From positions 62,001 to 126,000 of the forward strand of contig JABACD010000006.1 in NCBI GenBank assembly GCA_014237855.1: a stretch of DNA of 64,000 nucleotides. The letters run 5' to 3'. The notes under the pieces are model-generated. The model ran no database searches and was not told the DNA's origin. It saw nothing but the letters and a program-made list of their open reading frames with translations. The DNA is from Planctomycetota bacterium. GTDB lineage: Bacteria; Planctomycetota; UBA1135; GCA-002686595. A program made the translations under genes and the position numbers. This document shows, one piece after another, positions 42,496 through 52,366 of the stretch. The first letter of the stretch is position 1. Each line of letters starts with the position of its first letter.

Positions 42496-43874
42496 GATCC
42501 CTCACTCTCCTCCAGGATCTCCCGGTAGACGATCTCGATCTCGTCGAGTTGATCGCTGACCGTGGGCAGACGCACGGGCTCGCCACAGAGCTGCTCAAGG
42601 GCCTGCGGTCCAGCGATCACTCCGCTCAGGAGCTGAGCGAGCGCACCCACATCGCCAACCGGGAAGCGAAAGCCGTTCCTACCCACCTCGACGAGCTCCG
42701 CCATGCCGCCCAGGTCGGAGACGCAGAGCGGAGTCCCGGCTGCCAGCGCCTCGAGGATCACCAGGGGCTGGTTCTCGAACCACAGGCTTGGAACGACCAG
42801 GAGATCGGTCCTGCGCAGGACCTCGGCGACCTGCACGCGGTCGAGCGCACCTCCCATCCGTGCGCCGCTGCTGGCTGCCAGCGCTTCTAGCTGGGACTGG
42901 TACTCCGCGTCGTGAAAGCTTGGACCGTGGATCTCGAGCGTGGCCTGCGACCGCTCCCCCTCGGTCAGGCGCTCCCAGGCTTCCATCACCACATGAGCTC
43001 CCTTGACCGGGATCAGACTTCCGATGAAGGCAACCCGCAGGGTCTCCCCGCGGGCAACTCTCTCGCCACCGGCAAAGAGCTCGAGATCGGTGCCGGTTCG
43101 CAGGTGCTGAAGCCGACCAGCAGGAATGCCCCATTCGATGAGCCGCTCCCGCAGAAAGGCACTTGGAGAGAGGAATCGGGAGACGTTCGCCACCAGTCGC
43201 TCACGCAGCTCCCTGTTCCGGACACTGACCTCTTCCACTGGCAGAGAGGCGACCTGGCCGCCGTCCTCCTTGGCCCGCAGCCAGTCACCGGCCTTGCGGG
43301 CCCCCACCGAGAGATCGAGGCCACTGACTCTTCGGATACCCGAGATCCAACCGGCAACTCGCTGCTCGAGAATCGAGTTCCCGTAGCGAAAGCTCCCAAG
43401 ACACTCGGCGCAGCGCGACTCATCCATGTCCAGGCAGATCGACCTGTCAGCATGCACACGCTGTCCAAGGCGAGCACACTGCAACCAGTAATCATGCAGG
43501 GTGAATACCACCGGGATCCCTCGTCGGGTGGCGGCCTCGACACACCCCACCGTCAGGTAGAGCAGGTGGTTGACATGAACCAGATCGGGGCGCTCCCGGT
43601 CCAGCACCCCCTCGAAGATCCTCTCCACCTCTGGAAAGTCCCAGGTCTCTCGGAAGGAGGAGTAGACCAGGTTGTTGACCAGTTCGTGGACGGTCACACC
43701 CTCATGCTCCCGCTGGGACAGGCTCAGATGCTCACGCCCGATGTCCTTTTCTGCGCAGAAGACGACGACCTGGTGACCGCGCGCCTTCAACTCGCGGGCC
43801 AGCTGCGCGGTGTACAGCTCGGTCCCTCCGGTGTGAGCCGGTGGGTAGTTGTGGCTGATGAGAAGGACCTTCAC
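42492..43874 (-). CDS. Glycosyltransferase, GT4 family
   Basis: A 460-residue GT-B enzyme related to the next gene. The N-terminal loop motif is HNYPPAHTGGTELY and the donor-domain motifs are AFIGSLIPVKGAHV and PLVILEALAAGTPL. It also contains the cysteine insert (CLDMDESRCAECLGS). The GTG at 43874 puts the first beta strand at the N-terminus; an in-frame GTG at 43904 would add ten residues of low similarity. First gene of the pair; likely substrate is a nucleotide sugar for surface glycan assembly. Confidence 0.84.
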   Translation of the reverse strand: MKVLLISHNYPPAHTGGTELYTAQLARELKARGHQVVVFCAEKDIGREHLSLSQREHEGVTVHELVNNLVYSSFRETWDFPEVERIFEGVLDRERPDLVHVNHLLYLTVGCVEAATRRGIPVVFTLHDYWLQCARLGQRVHADRSICLDMDESRCAECLGSFRYGNSILEQRVAGWISGIRRVSGLDLSVGARKAGDWLRAKEDGGQVASLPVEEVSVRNRELRERLVANVSRFLSPSAFLRERLIEWGIPAGRLQHLRTGTDLELFAGGERVARGETLRVAFIGSLIPVKGAHVVMEAWERLTEGERSQATLEIHGPSFHDAEYQSQLEALAASSGARMGGALDRVQVAEVLRRTDLLVVPSLWFENQPLVILEALAAGTPLCVSDLGGMAELVEVGRNGFRFPVGDVGALAQLLSGVIAGPQALEQLCGEPVRLPTVSDQLDEIEIVYREILEESEGS

Positions 43875-43930
43875 TTCCGGGAGGATACCCCCCCCAAGTC
43901 CCACTTGACAGCGGCTCCAGCCAGGAGGAA

Positions 43931-43971
43931 GGCGCCCCGGACCTCGGCTTCTGGCCGGAGTCCGGGGCGCC
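43931..43971 (-). terminator. Strong hairpin behind the flavoprotein gene
   Basis: A perfect 12-bp G+C-rich stem (43931-43942 with 43960-43971) with a 17-base loop lies 31 bases past the stop of the large flavoprotein gene. On the minus strand it is followed by TTCCTCC, a weak pyrimidine tail. It separates that gene from the two GT4 genes. Confidence 0.65.
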
Positions 43972-44001
43972 CAGGCCCTCTTCCAGGTCCTTCAGCCGGC
44001 G

Positions 44002-47000
44002 TTACAGCACGGTCCACAGCCCCAGCGAATCGTCCCTATGAGCCAGATGGTCCAGCCACAGGTTCGAGAGCTTCTCCGGCACTGCGTTCTGCCTCAGGCG
44101 CTGGTTCAGGTTGGCAAAGTCGACCTTGTCCAGCTCCTGGTCCTGGTTGAAGCACGAGAACACGGGCGTGGTCTCCTCGCCCGTGAGGGGATCGACATGC
44201 TTGCAAAGGCACTGCGCACAGATTTCCTTCATGGCGCACTGCATGGGAGAGTTGATTGAACCGATCGCGAGATGTCCCTTCTTGAGATGCGGTTCAAGCA
44301 CACCGGAGCGCTGCTCACGAATGGCATTCATCATGCGATCCGAGCCAATCGCGACAATCCGGTCACAGGCGTCGAGGGGAATCTTGACCTCGCCGAACTC
44401 ACCTTCCGCATAGGCCACCATGCACTGCACGATGTTGCCGCGGTAGTGATGATCAAAGGGACGCTTACGGTTGGGCTCAACTTCGGCTCCAGCATCGGTG
44501 GACCAGATGACCACGTCGGCAGCTGCCTCCATTTCCTCGCGCTTGAAGATGTCCTCTCCTCGCTTGAAACCAGCGAAGTAGATGACCTCGTTGCCGGCCT
44601 CGCGCATGGCCTTTCCAATGGAGAAGAGCACCGCATTGCCCAGGCCACCGCCACATAGGATGATCTTCTCGCCCGTCGGGATCTCCGTGGGTGCCCCCGT
44701 CGGCCCCATCAGGACCACCGGCTCACCAGGCTGCAGGGTTGCGCAGAGTCGGGAGCTGACCCCCATCTCGAGAATGATGAGGCCGATCAGCCCCCTCTCG
44801 TCATCCTTCCAGGCTCCAGTGAGTGCGATTCCCTCGAGCGCCAGACGGGTTCCATCCACGACCTTGGAGTGAGTCTCATAGTTCTGGAACCGGTAGAACT
44901 GTCCAGGGCTGAATCCTCGGGCTGCCGCAGGCGCATGCACCACGATCTCCGTGATGGTGGGTGTCAGGCGATTGAACTCATGAACCCTCGCGTCGTACTC
45001 GAATGAGAACTTGCTGGCGAGCTTGGTCCAGGCTCCCTTCCTCTTGGTCAAAGCCTGGGCGCTGGTGTCGAGACCCGCAAGTCGCCTCGCGAAGGTCTCG
45101 ACCACCTTGGGATATCCATCCCGAGCCGAGGCCATGGCCTTGACCACATTGCCGGCATAGGTCGGGTGGTTGTCACCGTAGACGCTGATCGAGTGCTTGC
45201 CGTCGTCGTAGGAAGTGAAGAATGCACGCCTCTCGCCGTCACTCCCGCCTTCAACCGGTTCCAGCTCATCGCCCGTCTTCTCGTTGACCTCGAAGAACCA
45301 GTCCCACTTATCGAGCTTGAAGCTCCCGGGGTGCTCCTTCTCGTACATGATGTTGGGGCTCGTTCCAGCAGCAACCAGTACGGTCCGGGCAGGCAGCAAG
45401 ACCTCCTCACCAGTACCCCGCCACTTGCCCTCGTCGTTCTTGTGCTGGCGCTCGAAGACCATTCCTTCGACAGCTCCGTACTTGTCCAGCTTGGCCTCCA
45501 GGGGCGACATGTGCTCGACAAAGACCATGCCCTCTTCGAAGGCCTTGATGATCTCCTCGTGATTGAGGCGATAGGCCGGCGAGTCTCGCATGTTCTTGCG
45601 ATAGACGAGCTTGACGCCACCCCACTTCTCCACGAGGCCCACCAGATCAGCCGGATCTCCTTCTCGATCCGCTCGAGCACGTTCGGCGGCGACTTCACGA
45701 CCATGCTGGACGAACTCGTCCAGCACCAGGCGTTCCTCTTCGCCAAAGAAGCCTCGGACGATCTCCTCGCCAAACTCCTGACAGAGCACGTCGTAGCGCC
45801 CCGCCGTCTTCTCGACCTGGCCAGGGTAGTAGGCAATTGCCTCAGTCGCAGTGTCCACTCCCGTCAGCCCGCCACCGATCACGAGGGCCGGCAGGCGCAG
45901 CTGAAGGTTTGCCATCGCATCACGCTTGAAGGCTCCGGTGAGCTGCAGGGCCATCAGGAAGTCCGAAGCCTTGCGAATCCCGCGGGAGAGGTTGTTCTTC
46001 ATCGGCACCACGGTCGGCTTCCCAGCCCCCGTCGCGATGGCGATGTGATCAATGCCAAGCCTCCATGCATCGTCGATCTCGATGGTGCCACCGAAGCGCA
46101 CTCCACCATGGAGTTGGAAGTGCTCACGGCGCATCAGAGAGAGATAGGGCAGCGAGAGGAAGTTCTTGTCCCAGCGCACGGTGATGCCGTACTCCGACAC
46201 ACCACCGAAGCCCAGCAGCGTACGCTCCTCCAGATCGTCGGTCGTACTGCGGTAGTTCTCGATTGCCGTGGGGAGCAGCTCTCCATCGCCCAATCCCCCG
46301 CCGGCTCCAATCCGGCCAGTCTGGTCCTCGGGCAAGGGCTCGATCTTGAGGCCATCAACGCCCACGATGCCGAAGCCCTCCTGGGCGAGGTAGTGGGCAA
46401 GGGTGTAGCCCGCCGGCCCCATACCAGCCACCAGCACGTTCACCCCGTTGTAGGGCAGGGTGTAGGGACGCTTGATGTTCAGGGGGTTCCAGCGAGTGAG
46501 TAGCAGGTAGATCTCCGTGCCGAAGGGCAGATCCAGAGTATCGACGAGCACCCGGGTCTCGATCTGCGGAATGTTGACCGGCTCCTGCTTCTGATAGATG
46601 CAGGACTTCATGCAGTCGTTGCAGATCCTGTGGCCTGTGCCCGGACACATGGGGTTGTCGATCATCACCATCGCGAGGCCCGCGATGGGATCACCGTCGC
46701 CATAGAGTTCGTGCATCTCGGAAATGCGCTCGTCCAACGGACAACCGGCCAGCTCGATTCCGACCGGGTTCTTGGTGTGCTCCTCGGTCTTCTTCTCGAA
46801 GAGTCCCTTCGAACAGGAGTCCTTGTCCCTGTCATGGCAGAACAGACACTGGTCCACCTCTCCAAGCACCTCCTCGGTACTCGCACGATCGTCCGTCAGG
46901 TGGAAGCCATCGCGCTTGCGGCGTGTCTCCCGGGGCCCTTCCATGGCCTCGGCGAGATCAGGGTCGGGACGATCGAACTCCACCAGCCCATCGGCGAAGT

Positions 47001-47661
47001 CCACCTTCTCCAGTTCCCGGAGAAAGACCCAGGAGCCGACCTCGGCATCCTCTTGAATCTGACGTAGGCGCAGGTCCTGTCCCAGCAACTCCAGGACGTC
47101 ATCCACACTTCTCGAGTCGCCCTCGCTGATGGGGTCGCTCTTCTCCCGCTCGAGGAGGTTGAGCACTCGCCCTGCGAACTCCTCTTCCGGGCTATGATCG
47201 AGTCCATCGATCCCAGGCAGCATCCCGAGCAGGGTCTGCGCTTCCATCCTCACGACAGCTGCATCCAGTCCATCTGTCTTCGCCTTGCGCACACGTTTCT
47301 TGACGAAGGTGTTCGCGAGTTCGTGAACCCGACCGCGCAAGAGCAACTCCTGCATGCGCTTGTCCCGGGCTGTCCCAATTCGAAACAGCTTCGCCAGAAA
47401 GCGTGAGACATACCTCGAGACATCGATCAGCAGTCGTGACTCATCAGTCGTGGACAGCTCCACCTTTCCGTTACTGTAGTCATCCCAACTGCTGGCGAGT
47501 TCGGAGTTGGCACCCTGAATGAAGGTCAGGAAGCTCTCTTGCAGCTTGGGAAGGTTCGCTGCGCCATGGAGCTCCCTCCAATTGATGCCCGCGACACCCA
47601 GTTCGAGGCCACACTCGGCCTCCTGTGAATCCATCGGGGTTGTGTCCGAGCTAGAGGTCAT
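44002..47661 (-). CDS. Large multidomain flavoprotein oxidoreductase (GltD-like plus PyrK-like)
   Basis: A 1219-residue protein. Residues 1-270 are helical and unrecognised. Cysteine clusters at about 275-370 (CLFCHDRDKDSC, CPGTGHRICNDCMKSC) suggest Fe-S binding. A glutamate-synthase-small-subunit-like pyridine nucleotide-disulfide oxidoreductase core follows, with VAGMGPAGYTLA near residue 408 and an NAD-binding GGGLTGVDTA. The last 300 residues form a ferredoxin-reductase/dihydroorotate-dehydrogenase-electron-transfer module (SPGQFYRFQN, ILCGGGLGNA) ending in a CxxxxxCxxCxC set. It probably moves electrons between NAD(P)H and an unknown acceptor in the cytoplasm. GAGGAG lies nine bases before the ATG. 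Confidence 0.8.
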   Translation of the reverse strand: MTSSSDTTPMDSQEAECGLELGVAGINWRELHGAANLPKLQESFLTFIQGANSELASSWDDYSNGKVELSTTDESRLLIDVSRYVSRFLAKLFRIGTARDKRMQELLLRGRVHELANTFVKKRVRKAKTDGLDAAVVRMEAQTLLGMLPGIDGLDHSPEEEFAGRVLNLLEREKSDPISEGDSRSVDDVLELLGQDLRLRQIQEDAEVGSWVFLRELEKVDFADGLVEFDRPDPDLAEAMEGPRETRRKRDGFHLTDDRASTEEVLGEVDQCLFCHDRDKDSCSKGLFEKKTEEHTKNPVGIELAGCPLDERISEMHELYGDGDPIAGLAMVMIDNPMCPGTGHRICNDCMKSCIYQKQEPVNIPQIETRVLVDTLDLPFGTEIYLLLTRWNPLNIKRPYTLPYNGVNVLVAGMGPAGYTLAHYLAQEGFGIVGVDGLKIEPLPEDQTGRIGAGGGLGDGELLPTAIENYRSTTDDLEERTLLGFGGVSEYGITVRWDKNFLSLPYLSLMRREHFQLHGGVRFGGTIEIDDAWRLGIDHIAIATGAGKPTVVPMKNNLSRGIRKASDFLMALQLTGAFKRDAMANLQLRLPALVIGGGLTGVDTATEAIAYYPGQVEKTAGRYDVLCQEFGEEIVRGFFGEEERLVLDEFVQHGREVAAERARADREGDPADLVGLVEKWGGVKLVYRKNMRDSPAYRLNHEEIIKAFEEGMVFVEHMSPLEAKLDKYGAVEGMVFERQHKNDEGKWRGTGEEVLLPARTVLVAAGTSPNIMYEKEHPGSFKLDKWDWFFEVNEKTGDELEPVEGGSDGERRAFFTSYDDGKHSISVYGDNHPTYAGNVVKAMASARDGYPKVVETFARRLAGLDTSAQALTKRKGAWTKLASKFSFEYDARVHEFNRLTPTITEIVVHAPAAARGFSPGQFYRFQNYETHSKVVDGTRLALEGIALTGAWKDDERGLIGLIILEMGVSSRLCATLQPGEPVVLMGPTGAPTEIPTGEKIILCGGGLGNAVLFSIGKAMREAGNEVIYFAGFKRGEDIFKREEMEAAADVVIWSTDAGAEVEPNRKRPFDHHYRGNIVQCMVAYAEGEFGEVKIPLDACDRIVAIGSDRMMNAIREQRSGVLEPHLKKGHLAIGSINSPMQCAMKEICAQCLCKHVDPLTGEETTPVFSCFNQDQELDKVDFANLNQRLRQNAVPEKLSNLWLDHLAHRDDSLGLWTVL

Positions 47662-48487
47662 ACGCTACCGCTCCTCATCAGTCATTAGGTCAGGCGTGCC
47701 TGGGGGATACATTCAGGACCGAATAGTCCGAACCAGTCCCTCAGCGTAAACGATTGCGCTGAGATGTCGATGGGCCAGGCGGGATTTGGTCGTGATCGAT
47801 GTGTGGATTTCTTGTGTCACTCCCCATCAATGACGCCTGGCGCTGCGGACGTTCGGGTTGGGAATGATGCTTGAAGACAGAACCTGTCGAAGCTGCTCGA
47901 ACGACAGACGGCTGAGCAGTAGCTCTCGAGGTGTTCAACTCCCAACGCTCCGAGAACAACGGAGGGCTTCACGCAAGGCGGCTCGAGTGCGTTCTATCAT
48001 TACTCTTTCGAGGTAACTCCTTCGCCAGGTTCGTTCACGAGCGGGAGACCCTTCAACCCCGAATTGCTTCAATCGAATCTCACCTTGTCCGATAGAGAGA
48101 CAGCGACGAACGCGAGAAAGGAACGGGTCCGCGATCTTGCGACCGCGAACCCCAAGAGCTCAGCTCCCCCCGGGCCGTAGCTCTATACGTTGGTTGATAG
48201 AGATCAACTTCCTCAGCCCTCTAAACGACAACCGGCAGCCAAACCTCACGGTCATTCGTGAAAACAATTCACCAGTGGCATCCGTGAGCCAGATCTTTAC
48301 TCCCTGTTCGGAAAGACCCATTGCGCGGTCGTAAGACCAATGCAAACGGAGGAGCCCAACCGAGTGAAGAGCACTCGGCGATGGTCAGGACTCCACCACG
48401 CTACTCCGGGGTGCGACGATACGAACCGTCTTGCTTCCGGCAGGAGCCAGCGACACTGCGAATCAATGCTCGCGAAGCGAGTGGCGA
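47662..48487. other. 826-base stretch without a supported gene
   Basis: This gap separates the flavoprotein gene from the GT2 gene; both are on the minus strand, so it should hold the flavoprotein promoter. The part from about 48000 to 48400 is visibly lower in G+C than its surroundings. Short open frames on both strands show no family resemblance. Two overlapping short hairpins occur at 48181-48208. No tRNA was recognised. Confidence 0.5.
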
Positions 48488-49543
48488 TCAGAGCAGGCGA
48501 CGAACCAGCTCCCACCAGAGCTGCAGCAGGCTGTCCACACTCCGCAGGAAGAGCACCTTCAGCCCTGACCGCGCCACGGCAGGTGTGACCGTAAGAGGAC
48601 CTCCGTGAAGCAACTCACCATCCCTGACACTGCGGGCTCGCTGTACCTGCCGCCTCTCACCCCAGAGGCCTGGAATCATCCGCAAGGCCGCAAGCTTGCC
48701 CTTGGCCCACGAGAGTGGATGGCCACTCGCGACGGCAAAGAGCAGAGCGAAGACCTCGTAGACTGCAAGGCCGGGCAAGGTCAGCAGGAGAGTCAGCCAG
48801 GAGTGGTTCTTGGCCAGGAAGACCCAGCGATTGCGTGAGTGGAGGAAGACCCTGCGTGCTGGATAGTGCGGTCCATCCCGAAAGCTGATGCCAGCGGTAC
48901 CGGCCCGGTGCTTCACGATGGCGTCCTCAACACTGACGATGCGCTCACCGCGAGATCGCAGGCGATAGGAGAGATCATTGTCCTCGAAGAGAATGAAGTA
49001 GCGCCCGTCATAGCCACCAGCGTCGAGCACCTTGCAACGATCCATCAGCAGGCAGACTGCGATGGCACAGCCGCTCTCGACGACCCCCTCTCCCTTGGCC
49101 TGCTGGAGAGGACAGTAGAAATTGTGCAGGCTGATCAGGCCCGCATAGTGCAATGCGCCGCCATCGTAATGAACCCGCGAGGGCTCGGACGCCAGCACAC
49201 TTCGGGGCTGGACAATGACTGCCCCGGTCAGCTCGTAGGCACTGAGTAACTTCTCAAGAGTGTCCGCGGCCACAACTGCATCGTTGTCGACTGCCAGCAC
49301 CAGGTCGGTCTGAGCCGCGTGAAGTCCGGCATTCCGCGCGACGCTCGGGCCCTCATTCTTGTCGAGCAGGAGAGCGCGAACCCCAGGGTAATCGCGCTGC
49401 AATAACTCCCGACTCCGATCCGTCGAGGCATTGTCCACCACGATGATCTCTGCAACATCCCCTCGCATCACGCTCAGGGCATCGAGGCACAGTGGCAGGT
49501 GCTCCTCCCCGTTGTAATTGCAGACGACGACAGTGACAGACAT
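48488..49543 (-). CDS. Glycosyltransferase, GT2 family
   Basis: A 351-residue GT-A enzyme. The nucleotide-sugar site is VVVCNYNGEEHL with VVDNASTD, the metal motif is DND (VLAVDNDAVV), and the acceptor/base region has EDNDLSYRLRSRG. Rhamnosyltransferase-like proteins share this pattern. The C-terminal 90 residues contain one or two hydrophobic segments. It is the last gene of the polysaccharide cluster and lies ten bases behind the PIG-L/GT2 fusion gene. Confidence 0.87.
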   Translation of the reverse strand: MSVTVVVCNYNGEEHLPLCLDALSVMRGDVAEIIVVDNASTDRSRELLQRDYPGVRALLLDKNEGPSVARNAGLHAAQTDLVLAVDNDAVVAADTLEKLLSAYELTGAVIVQPRSVLASEPSRVHYDGGALHYAGLISLHNFYCPLQQAKGEGVVESGCAIAVCLLMDRCKVLDAGGYDGRYFILFEDNDLSYRLRSRGERIVSVEDAIVKHRAGTAGISFRDGPHYPARRVFLHSRNRWVFLAKNHSWLTLLLTLPGLAVYEVFALLFAVASGHPLSWAKGKLAALRMIPGLWGERRQVQRARSVRDGELLHGGPLTVTPAVARSGLKVLFLRSVDSLLQLWWELVRRLL

Positions 49544-49553
49544 CTCGAGCCTA

Positions 49554-51173
49554 TCAGTCCAGGGGCAGCTCGAAGTCCTCTGCGGTCACCGGCTCACGGT
49601 TCCTGAGGCAGTAGGGCAGATTCCAGAGTACCGAGCCCGCAGCCTTGAGCACGATCCCCATGGCTCCCGGAGTGTCCTTGAGCGAAGCACCGATGCCGAT
49701 GGTGCCCGTGGCATCGGTCACCTCCCCCTCCGCCTCTTTTTGGGACCCGCGCAAGATAACCCTCGAGAGCACCAGGAATGGCAAGCGGAAGAGATCCTCG
49801 AGAGGCGCGTACTTGAGCATGGTGATCCAGGCGTTGCGCGAGTGGTAGTACAGACTCCGCGGCCCCGGCTTGATGCCGAATGGAGTCTTGTGGAAGACCT
49901 CGACACCGGGGTATTGGAGTACCCGGTACCCCAGGTTGAGCAGTCGACAGGTCAGGTCTCGCTCGTTGCCGTAGATGAAGAGTCGCTCGTCGTAGTAGTG
50001 CGCCTCGCGCAGGGCATCGGTGCGAGCCAGCGATGCGCAACCTCGAAAGGTGGACATGTAGCGCTCGGTGTTGACCTCTTCACGATTCTTGTAGCTCTCT
50101 GGCATTCCCGGCTCGACTATCTTTGTCGACACGATCGCCGTGGACTCCGGTTCAGCCAGCATCCGCTTGGTCGTCTTCTCGAGCCAATCAGTGGGCATGA
50201 CGATGTCATCGTCCAGGATTGCAGTCAGCGGCGATCGACTGGAAGCGAATCCCACATTGAACGTCTCGCAGGCTCCGTAGTCACTGTTGGGCATGACCAC
50301 CAGCTCCACCTGCGGAAACTCCTCGCGGATCATCTCGACAGTCCCATCGCTCGAGCAGTTGTCAACCACAACAACGCTCTCGAAGGAGACCGTCTGCTGG
50401 TAGATGGCAGCGAGGTTCTCGCGAACGTCGTCGCGCTTGTTGAAGGAGGTCAGGACCGCAGTTGTCGAGGGCAGGTCTGTCACGGAATCGGCTTGGAGTC
50501 GGGCGACCTGGGCACCATAGGCGACCAGTTGCTGGAGTTTGCGGTCCCCAAAGGCCTCGACGGCGATGACCTCGGGAAGGTCCACGTTGATGGTTGCTGC
50601 AAGATCGAGAGCCTCTACCTTACGAGCTAACTGTCCGCCGGGATTCTGACTTGCATGAGCTGCCAGAGCCTGAGCTTTTTGCTCGATCCGGTCAGAAGTG
50701 TCGAAGAGCACGTCCCTGGGGGCCGGCGAATTGACCCCCCACAGCAGCACCCGAACTCCGGGATGGCCCCGGCCGGCAGAGGCCAGCGCCCTGAATGCCG
50801 CTCGATGATCGGAATGCCGCTCGAAGGGAGAGGGAGCATAGATAAGGTCAGGGGCAAATTCCTCCAGTTGAGCTGCCAGGACCTCTTCCAGGTCCCCGGA
50901 CTTATCGAGAGCTCCATCGGGCAAGCCCAGAAACCGGACATCTTCAACCCCAAGAATGCGTAGCCCCACGCGCCCCTCACCCTCCCTGCACTTGGCCACG
51001 ACCGCATCGGCAGCGCTCGAGAGAATGACCACCCGCAGCTCATCCCCACGCTCCGCGTGGCTGGCCAGCATCCCGCCACAAGCGATCACCTCGTCATCGG
51101 GGTGCGGAGCAATGCACAGGACTCGTCTTGGCAAGGACGAGAACTCGGCGAGGGGCGGGAAGCTCTGGTTCAC
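49554..51173 (-). CDS. PIG-L deacetylase fused to a GT2 glycosyltransferase
   Basis: A 539-residue fusion. Residues 10-215 are a PIG-L/LmbE zinc deacetylase with APHPDDEVIACGG and HSDHRAAF supplying the metal ligands. Residues 225-530 are a GT2 glycosyltransferase with VLTSFNKRDD, VVDNCSSDGT and the DDD metal motif in AILDDDIVMP. The domains suggest coupled N-deacetylation of a GlcNAc-type sugar and glycosyl transfer in one pathway. The frame is continuous, with no sign of two genes joined by error. The start overlaps the stop of the upstream GT4 by four bases. Confidence 0.87.
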   Translation of the reverse strand: MNQSFPPLAEFSSLPRRVLCIAPHPDDEVIACGGMLASHAERGDELRVVILSSAADAVVAKCREGEGRVGLRILGVEDVRFLGLPDGALDKSGDLEEVLAAQLEEFAPDLIYAPSPFERHSDHRAAFRALASAGRGHPGVRVLLWGVNSPAPRDVLFDTSDRIEQKAQALAAHASQNPGGQLARKVEALDLAATINVDLPEVIAVEAFGDRKLQQLVAYGAQVARLQADSVTDLPSTTAVLTSFNKRDDVRENLAAIYQQTVSFESVVVVDNCSSDGTVEMIREEFPQVELVVMPNSDYGACETFNVGFASSRSPLTAILDDDIVMPTDWLEKTTKRMLAEPESTAIVSTKIVEPGMPESYKNREEVNTERYMSTFRGCASLARTDALREAHYYDERLFIYGNERDLTCRLLNLGYRVLQYPGVEVFHKTPFGIKPGPRSLYYHSRNAWITMLKYAPLEDLFRLPFLVLSRVILRGSQKEAEGEVTDATGTIGIGASLKDTPGAMGIVLKAAGSVLWNLPYCLRNREPVTAEDFELPLD

Positions 51174-52366
51174 GGTCTGAAGAATGCCAGGGGTCGCACG
51201 AGGCCGGAGTAGATCGACTCCAGGGCACTCACGGCCTTCGCTGCGGTCCGAGGGGAGGAGCCGATCATTGTCCGAGCATCGTGCAATCTCTCGGGATCAT
51301 CGACAAGCTCACGAAGAGCAACCGTCCAGGCCGTGGGCGTTTCTGCCGGGAGAATGGCCCCAGGTAGGCCACTCTTCCCGGTGTTCGCCCTGAGGACTTC
51401 GGGGTAGGCCCCGCGGTCGGAGACGAACGCTGGAAGGCCCATGGCCAGGGCCTCCTCGATGACAAGTCCGTAGCTCTCAGCGGCCCGCGATGGAAATGCT
51501 GCCAGATCGGAGCCAGCCGCGAGTCGAGCAAGGTCGCTTGAGTCATATCGCCCGTGGATCTCGAGATCGAGGGCGCCAGCTGCGTGGCGCAGTTGATCGT
51601 CCAGACCGGCTTCGACTTCCTCACCTGCCAGGATCAGCCTCGCACTGCGTGCAGGAAGAGCGGCCATCGCCTGCACCAGGTCGAGGGTGCCCTTCACGGA
51701 AGCTCGATTTCCGAAGCAAAGTACGGTCAGCTTGGAGTCTCCCGTGCGAATGCGTGGGACCCTCTCGAAGTCGGTGCAGAGCCCGTGAGGCACCACCAGC
51801 CAGCTGGCAGGGTTGAGCTCGAGCTCGATGCCAAGGCTGTCACGGAGCGACTCACTCGGGCAGATGACAGCATCAGCGGCCTGCACATCAGCTCGAAGCT
51901 CGGTCCAGCGAGTCTGCAGGTCAGACTCCAGATTCGGCGGACTGTCGGGCCCAAGTAAGGGCCTGACACAGCTGGCACAGCTCGACGTGGGAGCACTCAG
52001 TGGGCAATCCAGGCCATCAACAGGAGTCCGGAACATGCGCGGACAGCTGGGGAAGTGATCGTGCAGCGTGACCACGACAGGCGTGGTGCAGGCCAGCCGA
52101 CGGACGAGATCCCACTGCTGAGTCGGCCACTGATGTACATGAGCGATGTCAACAGGCTCCCGGGTGGGTGAACCCCCGGCGCTCAGCTCCCCGGGCATCG
52201 AATCAGCCGCAGCATGGGAATCAGCAGCCTGGGTCAGGTCCGGCAGCACCTCAATCGTGACCTGGTGACCTCGAGCTCGCAGCCCAGCTGCCTGAGCCTG
52301 CATGACTCGCTCGGTCCCCCCCATGAAGTCCGCGACCGGATCCCTACCGAAGAAAGCCAGCTTCAT
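51170..52366 (-). CDS. Glycosyltransferase, GT4 family
   Basis: A 398-residue GT-B enzyme with the N-terminal MGGTERVM loop and donor motifs VLCFGNRASVKGTLD and ESYGLVIEEALAMGLP. It includes the cysteine pair (CASC) seen in the GT4 proteins at 41086-43874, so the three are probably related. It is embedded between two PIG-L-containing genes with four-base overlaps on both sides, indicating coordinated translation. Confidence 0.85.
   Translation of the reverse strand: MKLAFFGRDPVADFMGGTERVMQAQAAGLRARGHQVTIEVLPDLTQAADSHAAADSMPGELSAGGSPTREPVDIAHVHQWPTQQWDLVRRLACTTPVVVTLHDHFPSCPRMFRTPVDGLDCPLSAPTSSCASCVRPLLGPDSPPNLESDLQTRWTELRADVQAADAVICPSESLRDSLGIELELNPASWLVVPHGLCTDFERVPRIRTGDSKLTVLCFGNRASVKGTLDLVQAMAALPARSARLILAGEEVEAGLDDQLRHAAGALDLEIHGRYDSSDLARLAAGSDLAAFPSRAAESYGLVIEEALAMGLPAFVSDRGAYPEVLRANTGKSGLPGAILPAETPTAWTVALRELVDDPERLHDARTMIGSSPRTAAKAVSALESIYSGLVRPLAFFRP

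Noticed and set aside
42912..44150. Plus-strand open frame of 412 codons
   Set aside because: It runs antisense across the GT4 gene, the terminator hairpin and the end of the flavoprotein gene; composition is that of a shadow frame and there is no family resemblance.
45166..46503. Plus-strand open frame of 445 codons
   Set aside because: It lies fully antisense inside the flavoprotein gene, whose frame shows clear motifs.
48137..48345. Short open frames of about 60-65 codons on both strands
   Set aside because: No ribosome-binding site, no family resemblance, and they lie in the lower-G+C gap; not supported as genes.
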